From Nocardia mexicana NBRC 108244 (GTDB lineage Bacteria > Actinomycetota > Actinomycetes > Mycobacteriales > Mycobacteriaceae), in the NCBI RefSeq assembly GCF_001613165.1, contig NZ_BDBV01000080.1, positions 1-64,000 on the forward strand: a DNA stretch of 64,000 nucleotides. Direction: 5' to 3'. Numbering within the stretch: the stretch's first letter is position 1; each line of letters begins with the position of its first letter. Below the pieces are notes generated by a model, which was given only the letters and a program-made list of their open reading frames with translations, searched no databases and was not told the DNA's origin. This document shows, piece after piece, positions 26,508-33,811 of the stretch. The position numbers and the translations under genes are program-made.

Positions 26508-27422
26508 ATGGTGGGCCTGATCCGGCCCTGGACCGGAGACGAAACGCGAGCGTTGCGCGACGCGCAGCGCATGACACTGCGGCAATTCGCCGCGCTGCTC
26601 GGGGTCAACGAACGCCTCATATCGAAATGGGAAGCCGGCGGGAAAGCACTGACACCGCGCCCGGTCAACCAGGAAGCCCTCGACACCGTCCTGTCGCGCC
26701 TCGACGCCGTCGAAACCGCGCGATTCATCGAACTCGTGCCACCCGACGCGATCGGTGAAGACCGCGACGTCGACGCCTTCGCCCCATCCACGCGCACCCG
26801 CCACCCGGTCGACGGCAAATGGCTCACCTGGATCCCCGAAGGCGTCTGCCTGATCGGGCCGCAGGACAAACCCGAATGGGTTCCCGGCTTCTGGATCGAC
26901 ACCTACCCGGTCACCAACAGCGACTACTCCCGATTCGTCGCCGCCACCGGCCACACCCCGCCCCAGCACTGGGCCGACGGACACCCGCCCCCCGACCTCG
27001 CCGAGCACCCCGTCGTGTGGGTCAGCCACGACGACGCCACCGCCTACGCCGAGTGGGCGAACAAACAGCTCCCGACCAGTGTGCAGTGGGAGAAGGCCGC
27101 CCGTGGCACCCGCGGCAACACCTACCCCTGGGGTAACCAGGCAACCCCCGCCAAATGCAACGTCCGCGGCAGCGGCCCCGGACGAACCACCCCCGTCGAC
27201 ACCTACAAAAGCGGCACCGGCCCGTTCGGAGCCTTCGACCTGTGCGGCAACGTCTGGGAATGGCAGCAAACCCCCACCACAGACGGCAGATACGAACTCA
27301 AAGGCAGCGCCTTCACCTCCCCCTTCGACCGCGCAAACCCAGCCGCATTCAACGACGCCGACCACACGATGACTGACGACGACACCGGATTCCGCTGCAT
27401 CACAACCGATCCGATCGAATAG
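26508..27422 (+). CDS. XRE-type HTH fused to an FGE/EgtB-like sulfatase-modifying domain
   Basis: A 304-residue protein. Residues ~10-55 are an XRE-like helix-turn-helix (MTLRQFAALLGVNERLISKW), followed by a linker and a SUMF1/EgtB-type domain from ~100: WIDTYPVTNSDYSRFVAATG, HPVVWVSHDDATAYAEWANKQ, WEKAARGTRGNTYPWG and GAFDLCGNVWEW. The usual copper-site cysteine pair of true formylglycine-generating enzymes is not seen; the C-terminal GFRCI is present. So it is probably a regulator whose SUMF1-like domain senses a ligand or is an unusual oxidase. It starts 66 bp downstream of the aminotransferase. Confidence 0.85.
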   Translation: MVGLIRPWTGDETRALRDAQRMTLRQFAALLGVNERLISKWEAGGKALTPRPVNQEALDTVLSRLDAVETARFIELVPPDAIGEDRDVDAFAPSTRTRHPVDGKWLTWIPEGVCLIGPQDKPEWVPGFWIDTYPVTNSDYSRFVAATGHTPPQHWADGHPPPDLAEHPVVWVSHDDATAYAEWANKQLPTSVQWEKAARGTRGNTYPWGNQATPAKCNVRGSGPGRTTPVDTYKSGTGPFGAFDLCGNVWEWQQTPTTDGRYELKGSAFTSPFDRANPAAFNDADHTMTDDDTGFRCITTDPIE

Positions 27423-27839
27423 ATCGACCGCACGTGCACGCAGGCATCGAGCGGTGCGACAGGCCAACACCACGTACGTCGCAGCGTCCAACCCGAGCGA
27501 TCTGCCCGGCGGTGTTCGACCTCTACGCGCCGTGCTGTCAGTCTCGCACTGTCCCCATGCCGATGCAGTAGGGCACCCGCCTCCAGCACCTGCTGTCCCC
27601 ACACTCTGGAGGGACGAGCACGCACCACTCCGGTCGCTGCTTCCCCGGGGTGCTCTGGCCCGACGTCCGATGCCAGGTGGGATGGCATTTCTCTCATCGA
27701 TGTTGCAGCCCGGTCGCCTGCGCAATCGGCGGAATGTCGCGATACGGCCCGCAGCCGCCATTCGTTGACGAACAATTCGCGCACGCTCCATCGTCAGTCC
27801 CAATCCGGTTGATCGGAGAGGGCCGCGCCCGCAGCAAGT

Positions 27840-27989
27840 CTTCTCTCGACAGTCCGCTGGGCAGTCGCGATGCGTTCTCCACAGCCACCGTGCGGTGTCC
27901 CAGTTCAGATGCACGGGCTCCTGGTCGCAGTCATCCAACGAAAGCGACAGCAGTCCAATTGATTTCGACATGATCATCGTGACCGTCAC
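27840..27989 (-). pseudogene. Remnant of a small Cys-containing protein
   Basis: About 50 codons read SLDDCDQEPVHLNWDTARWL, WRTHRDCPADCREK, which looks like the N-terminal part of small actinomycete proteins with a W-x-x-H-x-x-CP-x-x-C pattern (family recalled from memory, not named). After CREK the frame loses coherence. Across the whole 27423-28188 interval I see no other gene I can support, so the area looks decayed. Confidence 0.25.
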
Positions 27990-28188
27990 CCTCGTCGCCG
28001 CGTCTTCTGAGGTCGGATCGCCAGAGCGATGTGTTCACCCAGCACAGTCGCTGCACCATGTGGCAGCCATAGGCGGCGCTGTCGCATATCACCGATAAAT
28101 GAGAGCCGGATGTAGTATTTCGCCGCATTTACGCCCTCAACGCCATTCCTGAGTTCAGGCAACCCCGAATTTGGCTACGATCACAGGA

Positions 28189-29574
28189 ATGGGCGGGACA
28201 CGTACGAATCCGGAACTTCGGCGGATACTCCAGGAAATCGGGTGGTCGCCCTACGAACTCGCGCGTGCGGTCAACCGGATGGTCAGCCGTGACCGGCGGA
28301 TACACCCGAAAACACCGTTCGCGTGGCGTGATCGAGGTACGGTGCCGCGAGATCCACTACCTGCCGTCGTGGCCGGGATACTCACCGAAGCCCGCGGTGA
28401 GATTGTCACCGTCGATCAACTGTGGCCGGGACGAGCCCTGCAGACTGAGGTGTGGCTCCCTGCTATCACCAATATGTCGACTGACAGCTGGGAGCCTCGC
28501 GAGACTCTCACTCTCCTCGATGAGTTCCGGCTCGCTGGTGATGCCAAGACCTTTTTCGCCGTCTCCGGCACCCCGCTAACGACTGTCGCCGATACGTCGA
28601 AATCTGCGCGTCACCTAATGCTGGCGGACGACAAGGCGAGCGGTCGCGGCTACGTGACGGCCGACTTCATCGACTATCTAGAACGTGATCTGGCTGAGTT
28701 GAGGCTCCTCGATGATGGACACGGAGGCGAGCTCGTTCTGCGGGCCGTCACTCATCGCTTGGCTCAAGCAGTCGATCTTCTGAATGACTCGATGTACTCC
28801 GCAGCAACCGGTAGACGGCTCCTGTCCGTGGTCGGACAGATGGCGCAGCTGGCCGGATGGCTGGGATTCGATCTCGGGCGTCACGGTTTCGCACAGCGCA
28901 CCTATCTGCTCGGTCTGCGGGCTGCCGTGTCGTCCGGCGACAAGCAACTCGGCGCCCTGGTGCTCAGCTGCATCGCATTCCAGCAAACATGGCGTAACCG
29001 AACTCACGACGCTGTCTCGATCATGAGCACGGTCCGCCAAGGACTGCGAGGCGGCGCAACACCGCGCGTCCAGGCCCTCATCGCGATGCGGGAGGCACGC
29101 GCATTCGCCACGACCGGGATGCATGCCCCAGCGTCCGCAGCACTCGACCGCGCCCTTCAGGCACTCGCCCATGGAGCGCATGAAAACGACCCAAAATGGG
29201 TCTACTGGATGGACTCAACGGTGCTGACCAGTGAGGCAGGTCGCTGCTACCTCCATCTCGGCGACACCAAACGAGCCGAATCCCAGCTAGCGGAGGGGCT
29301 GGCGCACCTCGGCGAGAACGCGACGCGCGACCGCGTCCTGTACGGGCTTTCCCTTGCCCTGGCGCACACCAGAGGAGCCGGTGGCCGGCAAGACCTCGAG
29401 CTGGCGTGTTACGAGGCCGAGCAAGTGCTGCCCATGCTGCCGGAGGTCGGCTCGGCCCGGTGCCGCAAGCTCATCGAGACGATCACAACCGAGTTGCGGC
29501 CGCATCGCACGACGTCGACAGTGCGCGAGTTTCTCGACAAGTTCGCGATGTTGAAGCAGGCGCCGATCTGCTAA
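28189..29574 (+). CDS. Regulator with TPR-like helical repeats
   Basis: About 461 residues. The first ~70 residues form a lambda-repressor-like domain with the actinomycete pattern NPELRRILQEIGWSPYELAR and the exposed PKTPFAWRDRGTVPRD. The remainder is alpha-helical, with TPR-like pairs (LLSVVGQMAQLAGWLGFDLG, then YLLGLRAAVSSGD and ESQLAEGLAHLG), as in NsdA-type Streptomyces regulators. ATG 28189 is used; a TTG at 28171 is also in frame. It may control the GNAT gene 10 bp downstream or respond to a cytoplasmic signal. Confidence 0.75.
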   Translation: MGGTRTNPELRRILQEIGWSPYELARAVNRMVSRDRRIHPKTPFAWRDRGTVPRDPLPAVVAGILTEARGEIVTVDQLWPGRALQTEVWLPAITNMSTDSWEPRETLTLLDEFRLAGDAKTFFAVSGTPLTTVADTSKSARHLMLADDKASGRGYVTADFIDYLERDLAELRLLDDGHGGELVLRAVTHRLAQAVDLLNDSMYSAATGRRLLSVVGQMAQLAGWLGFDLGRHGFAQRTYLLGLRAAVSSGDKQLGALVLSCIAFQQTWRNRTHDAVSIMSTVRQGLRGGATPRVQALIAMREARAFATTGMHAPASAALDRALQALAHGAHENDPKWVYWMDSTVLTSEAGRCYLHLGDTKRAESQLAEGLAHLGENATRDRVLYGLSLALAHTRGAGGRQDLELACYEAEQVLPMLPEVGSARCRKLIETITTELRPHRTTSTVREFLDKFAMLKQAPIC

Positions 29575-29584
29575 TCCTGGTTAT

Positions 29585-30133
29585 ATGCAGACCTCGTCGA
29601 CCAGCTCTCAGGAAGTTGTGCTGCACCCTGAGCGATACGACTCTCCCGCTGCCACGACACTGATCGTGAAGGCGAACAGCGTCAACGAAGAACTCTACGG
29701 ACACCCTGATCAGACGCCCGTTTCGCCGGATGAGTTCGCCCCGGAGCAGGGCGGGGGATTTGTCGTCGCCTTTGTAGATGACGTTCCCGTTGGGTGCGGC
29801 GGGTACCGACGGCATGTGGGTGACCCGACTGGTGCGACCGCGGAGATCAAGCGCATGTACGTCGAGCCCGACCTGCGCCGATCTGGGATCGCGAGCCAAG
29901 TCCTAGGCCACCTAGAAGAGGGTGCACGACGAGCTGGCTACCGGGCAGCAATTCTCGACACTGGTAGCAAGCAAGTGGCCGCCCACGCTTTGTATGAAGC
30001 GTGCGGCTACAGGAGAACCACCGGGTTTTCGATGTACAAGGACCGGCCAGGGAATCGCGCATACCGAAAAGAACTTCCACATGCAGCAACTGGAGAACCC
30101 GGGTCACGGCTCCTCGCCGAGCCACCGCAGTAG
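29585..30133 (+). CDS. GNAT family N-acetyltransferase
   Basis: A 182-residue GNAT enzyme. The acetyl-CoA-binding motif A is visible as EIKRMYVEPDLRRSGIASQV (R-x-x-G-x-A type), with strand GGFVVAFVDDVPVGCGGY before it and motif B HALYEACGYRRTT after. It starts 10 bp after the TPR regulator gene, so the two are probably co-transcribed. Substrate unknown. The 3' end overlaps the convergent gene at 30104 by 30 bp. Confidence 0.85.
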   Translation: MQTSSTSSQEVVLHPERYDSPAATTLIVKANSVNEELYGHPDQTPVSPDEFAPEQGGGFVVAFVDDVPVGCGGYRRHVGDPTGATAEIKRMYVEPDLRRSGIASQVLGHLEEGARRAGYRAAILDTGSKQVAAHALYEACGYRRTTGFSMYKDRPGNRAYRKELPHAATGEPGSRLLAEPPQ

Positions 30134-30631
30134 GGTGCCCAACTGGCCTACCGCGGCCGACGGTTCCGGTTTGGTGTCCGGGCGTAGTCGTCGGGCCTTG
30201 GTGATGTTTCCGGTCGACGGCGAGAAGCGCGCTTCGATGACCACATCGCCCCGCTCGAATCGGACCTCACCGCGCCCGACGTCCCGGGCGCCCCAGCCAC
30301 GATAGGCAGCGTCAGCTCGGACGCGATCGATCTGCGTTAATCCCGCCGTGACCGGCCGGTCGCTGTGATACACGACCACGAGGTCCTGCCCGGCCGCCCA
30401 CAACCGTTCTGTCGATATACCGGCCTGCGGAACTCCGTAGCCGAGCCATTGCCCGTTGTCGGCCCGCTGGAGTGGACGCGGCCGATCCGATACCTCGGTC
30501 GGGCCCTGAATGACGATGGAATCCGCGCCGAGATCCAGCAACTCGTCGATACCATCTACCGGATCACCGGCAGTCGCCCACGCTTGTTTCGCGGGCGTGG
30601 GTAATCGGGTCACCTTTCGCTTGGTCGGCAC
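30104..30631 (-). CDS. Hypothetical protein downstream of the ImuA'-like genes
   Basis: A 175-residue protein from GTG 30631, behind GGAGG. It reads DGIDELLDLGADSIVIQGPT, then NGQWLGYGVPQAGISTERLW, a strand-rich part VVYHSDRPVTAGLTQIDRVR, and ends in AVGQLGTLLRWLGEE. No family is recognised. It lies ~230 bp downstream of the 127-residue gene on the same strand and may belong to the SOS-box transcription unit. Confidence 0.6.
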   Translation of the reverse strand: MPTKRKVTRLPTPAKQAWATAGDPVDGIDELLDLGADSIVIQGPTEVSDRPRPLQRADNGQWLGYGVPQAGISTERLWAAGQDLVVVYHSDRPVTAGLTQIDRVRADAAYRGWGARDVGRGEVRFERGDVVIEARFSPSTGNITKARRLRPDTKPEPSAAVGQLGTLLRWLGEEP

Positions 30632-30858
30632 GGGCTCGCCTCCGCCGCTCAGGCTGCGCAACGGGGCACCGAGCCCGGAGGGTTCGAGCCTCCGCTGGCG
30701 CCGCTGCCAGCATGTTTGCAGACGATGGACACGGTACCCGCATCAGGCGTCCCGATGGACGCACCCCGGCGCTCAAAAAGGGCCCGGAGAAGGCTTCCCG
30801 AGTCCTCACTCGCCCCGTGCCGATGTTGGCCGTCATGAGGCCGCGCCCGGCCGCGCGG

Positions 30859-31242
30859 TCACCTCGCCACTGGGCAGCCGAGTTCGAACTCGAGGACCAG
30901 TTCCCGCAACCGGATCGCGCCGGCGTCGGTGGCCGGTGCGAATGTGCCCCAGGGCAGCAGCATGACCTCTGCGCTTCGTTGCCGCCCGATGAGCGGCGCG
31001 AATTGCACGCGCGACACGATGTACCCGGCGACCGTCACCAGCAGCTCCACCAAGCGGCCGGGCTCGTCGTCGAGGCACAGTCCTCGGTTCTGCGGCTGCA
31101 CTGGGGGCTCTGATCTCCACGGCAAGCTCTGGGGAGCCCACAGCCGGGACGCGAAGACCCATACATCGATCGGGGGATCCACCCAGCGGTACGCGTCATA
31201 GCCGCGGTCTGCACGTCCCTCGTTGTCCGGTCCGCGTGTCAT
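30859..31242 (-). CDS. Hypothetical protein coupled to ImuA'-like gene
   Basis: A 127-residue protein starting at ATG 31242, which overlaps the previous stop as TGATG. It contains YRWVDPPIDVWVFASRLW, CLDDEPGRLVELLVTVAGY and a second half IVSRVQFAPLIGRQRSAEV with a hydrophobic-aliphatic pattern ending in LRELVLEFELGC. It is not ImuB, since no Y-family polymerase motifs are seen. The coupling to the ImuA'-like gene implies a joint role; the function is unknown. Confidence 0.6.
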   Translation of the reverse strand: MTRGPDNEGRADRGYDAYRWVDPPIDVWVFASRLWAPQSLPWRSEPPVQPQNRGLCLDDEPGRLVELLVTVAGYIVSRVQFAPLIGRQRSAEVMLLPWGTFAPATDAGAIRLRELVLEFELGCPVAR

Positions 31243-31988
31243 CACGTTCCCGTCCGCAGTTGCGCCACGGGAGCGACCGCTGACCGGGCCCATTCGACGC
31301 TCCCGTCGGCGGGGCCGTGTTCGACCACGCCGGACCGCATCTGACCTGCGCCGTGTGCCTGGATGTTGAATCGAAGTCTGGTGACCCGTCCACAGCCACG
31401 CTCTATGCCCTCATAGCCGACCACGCGGGTGACGATACGCAAACCCGATCCCTGCCAACGGATCCCGCCCGTCAAGATCACCGAGCATCCACTGGCTCGC
31501 GCACGCGCCGCGATGGCCCGCGCCCGCGACGGCGGCAGCGCCAAGCCCCGCGCACCCGCCACCACGAGGTCGAAGCCGTCGACCAGCACGCCCAGCACCT
31601 CGGCGTGGTCGTCTCCCGGGTCCGGCACGAAATACATCCTGTTCAAATCGCCCGACATTTCCACCACCGCGTGCGGGTTGAGCTGCGGCACGCCGCTCAA
31701 TGCGACATTCCCGCCCGACGCGGTCACCGCGGCCACGATCCCCGCCAGCGGCCCGGCCACCCCGGCGTACGACATCACCGTTCCGCGTCGAAGCCCGCCC
31801 TCCGGCAGGATCTCCGCCAATGGCGGCGGCACCGGCAGCAACCCCTCGATCCGCGGTAGCGGCTCGGCCTGCGGCCCACTGTCGCGGACTTGACGGCGCG
31901 GCACAGCGGCCAGCGTGCGCTGTACCGCCCGATCGCGTTCCGCTCGCGACATACCCACGAAATCGTGCGGATCGATCATCACAACCAT
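31242..31988 (-). CDS. ImuA'-like RecA-fold protein
   Basis: A 248-residue protein matching the actinobacterial ImuA' (SulA/RecA-like) architecture: the N-terminal GLLPVPPPLAEILPEGGLRR, a P-loop position replaced by TVMSYAGVAG, strand GGNVALSGVPQLNP, EMSGDLNRMYFVPDPGDD, and the Walker B-like LVDGFDLVVAGARGLALP. ImuA' acts with ImuB and DnaE2 in mutagenic repair. No imuB or dnaE2 is adjacent. The start ATG 31988 follows GGGAGGTG. A perfect SOS box lies 35 bp upstream, so LexA control is very likely. Confidence 0.7.
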   Translation of the reverse strand: MVVMIDPHDFVGMSRAERDRAVQRTLAAVPRRQVRDSGPQAEPLPRIEGLLPVPPPLAEILPEGGLRRGTVMSYAGVAGPLAGIVAAVTASGGNVALSGVPQLNPHAVVEMSGDLNRMYFVPDPGDDHAEVLGVLVDGFDLVVAGARGLALPPSRARAIAARARASGCSVILTGGIRWQGSGLRIVTRVVGYEGIERGCGRVTRLRFNIQAHGAGQMRSGVVEHGPADGSVEWARSAVAPVAQLRTGT

Positions 31989-32022
31989 GGCCACACCTCC
32001 CGGTGCCCACCGACCGGCTTAG

Positions 32023-32038
32023 TCGAACTAGTGTTCGA
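32023..32038. promoter_or_regulatory. Perfect actinobacterial LexA (SOS) box
   Basis: TCGAAC-TAGT-GTTCGA matches the mycobacterial/actinobacterial LexA consensus TCGAAC-N4-GTTCGA exactly and is a perfect palindrome. It sits just upstream of the ImuA'-like gene and between that gene and the GNAT gene ending at 32152. It indicates DNA-damage induction of the 31.9-30.1 kb unit. Confidence 0.85.
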
Positions 32039-32151
32039 CACTGTAACGCGCCGACCGCGCTCAGCAAACCGATGCCGCGCCCCTCCCCCACCCCGGCGCC
32101 GTCAGGCGGCAGCCATCGGCGATCGGTCGCACCCAATCCCTGTTGAGCAGC

Positions 32152-32823
32152 TCACGACCTGCTGTTGTTGCTGGTGGCCAAGGCCATGGAGAACAGGGAT
32201 TCACCGGGTCCTGGGACGTGGCCAGCGGGTATGCCGTAGGAGGAGAATTCGACCGGTATTCCGGGGTCGTGCACGGTGAACCCGCACCGGCCGTAGAACC
32301 CGGCCTGTCCGCTGGCGGTGTCGAACTGCCCATGCACCACTCGCGCGCCCGCCAGCCGCGCGATCTCGACCGCGCGGGTGACGAGGGCACAGCCGACGCC
32401 GTTGCCCCGATAGTCCGGCAGCACGGCGAGAGTGTGGATCTTCATCATCGTCACGATCGCATGCCTCGCCACGTCGTTCCCGACGGGCGCGAGTTGGCGG
32501 ATGATCCGCCACGGCGGACCCGCGGTGAGTCCACCGATCACCTCACCGTGCGAGACCGCGACCAAGGCCAGGGAGCGGGCCATCAACGCGCCGGGCAGCT
32601 CGGCAACGGTCCAGGCAAGTCCCAACGCGGTGGTGTAGTCGGCATCGAGGGCGGAGGACAACAGCCCGGTCTTGGTGGCCAGCCACATCTCTCGTGCCGA
32701 TCGAGCCGCGTTCACCGCTCCAGCGAGCTCGTTGAAATGCCGGAATCGCCGGAACTCGGTGCGGCCCCGCGCCTCTCGTATCTCGTAGGAGAGGCCGTCG
32801 GTGTGGATGGTGGGAGGAGTCAT
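32152..32823 (-). CDS. GNAT family N-acetyltransferase
   Basis: A 223-residue protein. The C-terminal half has GNAT motif A: MMKIHTLAVLPDYRGNGVGC, with the R-x-x-G-x-G pyrophosphate loop, then ALVTRAVEIARLAGARVVHG and the closing motif QAGFYGRCGFTVHD. The N-terminal ~90 residues (FRHFNELAGAVNAARSAREM) are an extra helical region of unknown role. It is the last gene of the long right-hand operon, ~80 bp after the double DUF4913 gene. The ATG 32823 follows AAAGGG. The substrate is unknown. Confidence 0.85.
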   Translation of the reverse strand: MTPPTIHTDGLSYEIREARGRTEFRRFRHFNELAGAVNAARSAREMWLATKTGLLSSALDADYTTALGLAWTVAELPGALMARSLALVAVSHGEVIGGLTAGPPWRIIRQLAPVGNDVARHAIVTMMKIHTLAVLPDYRGNGVGCALVTRAVEIARLAGARVVHGQFDTASGQAGFYGRCGFTVHDPGIPVEFSSYGIPAGHVPGPGESLFSMALATSNNSRS

Positions 32824-32902
32824 CGTGGACACCCTTTCTGTCGGATGGCTGTGGTGGCCGGATTCGGTGCGGCACAAGGACGGTCGGATTGCCGGAAGTA
32901 GG

Positions 32903-33811
32903 TCAGGTGCCGGTGGCAGGGCGCAGGGAGCGGAAGTCGGGGCCGAAGCCGAGATCCTCGATGGGGACCGGGCGGCCGGAGAGGCCGAACCAGTTCGGCG
33001 CCACTGTCGTGGTGGGGAGGCCGGGTTGCGGGACATGCCTGTCCGGCGAGCAGCGGTGCAGGGGGCCTTGGGCAGCGTCAAGGATGACACGCAGGTGGGG
33101 GTCGATGTGTGAGACGAACAGTGTGCTGATGGCGGTTTTGTCGTCGGCGAGGCGCGCGGCTTCGAACACCGCGTGCAGGGCGGCGAAGCGGACGGCGACG
33201 CCGTGGTGGTCCCACCACTGTCGGCACCAGGTGTATTGGCCTTCACGGTGATTCGCTGTGACCTTGACGGCGGTGACCGGGAGCAGCCAGTGCTCGACCC
33301 AGTCGGCGTAGTGCCCGAACCGCGGCGGCGTCTTCTTCTTTTCGCCCTCACCCTGACCGTCGTCGGTGGTCTGGTTGCCGGTTGTGGGTTTCGGCCGGGC
33401 GCCGAACCAGCCCGGCGGTACCGGGTCGGCCGACAAAGAGGGCAGCGCCACGTGTTTGGCGCGGGTGCAGCGGTGTAGTGGCCCGTTGGCGGCGTCCAGG
33501 ATCACCCGGAAGTGGGCATCGACGTGGCTGGTGAGGTAGGTGGAGACGGTGCTGCCGCTGCGGGAGCGGCGTGCGGCTTCGAAGGCGGCGTGCAGGTGCG
33601 CGATGCGCACCGACACCGCCCGGTGCCGCCACCATTGCCGGCACCAGGTGTAGGTCTGTTCCCTGTTGGCTTCGGCGAGACGCACGTTCACGAACGGCAA
33701 CAGCCATTTCTCGGCGAAGACCACGAAGTTCGGGTACGCCGGAGGCATCGGCGCCTTCGTGCCGCTGCCGCCGCTGCCCGGGGTCGGGCCGGTGCCGGAG
33801 GTGGTGGTCAT
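32903..33811 (-). CDS. Tandem DUF4913 protein next to the coupling protein
   Basis: A 302-residue protein made of two DUF4913 domains. Copy 1 (about 30-125): FVVFAEKWLLPFVNVRL, YTWCRQWWRHRAVSVRIAHL, SHVDAHFRVILDAANGPLHR. Copy 2 (about 165-260): GHYADWVEHWLLPVTAVKV, YTWCRQWWDHHGVAVRFAAL, SHIDPHLRVILDAAQGPLHR. Each has the W-C-x-x-WW core and closes at LHRC. DUF4913 genes are common next to TraG/VirD4 in actinobacterial conjugative elements. The ATG 33811 overlaps the coupling-protein stop as ATGA, so the two are co-translated; a role at the cytoplasmic face is inferred. Confidence 0.85.
   Translation of the reverse strand: MTTTSGTGPTPGSGGSGTKAPMPPAYPNFVVFAEKWLLPFVNVRLAEANREQTYTWCRQWWRHRAVSVRIAHLHAAFEAARRSRSGSTVSTYLTSHVDAHFRVILDAANGPLHRCTRAKHVALPSLSADPVPPGWFGARPKPTTGNQTTDDGQGEGEKKKTPPRFGHYADWVEHWLLPVTAVKVTANHREGQYTWCRQWWDHHGVAVRFAALHAVFEAARLADDKTAISTLFVSHIDPHLRVILDAAQGPLHRCSPDRHVPQPGLPTTTVAPNWFGLSGRPVPIEDLGFGPDFRSLRPATGT

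Noticed and set aside
25539-27989. 816-codon minus-strand frame
   Set aside because: It crosses the aminotransferase and XRE-SUMF1 genes in antisense; only the first ~50 codons (27840-27989) look like a gene remnant.
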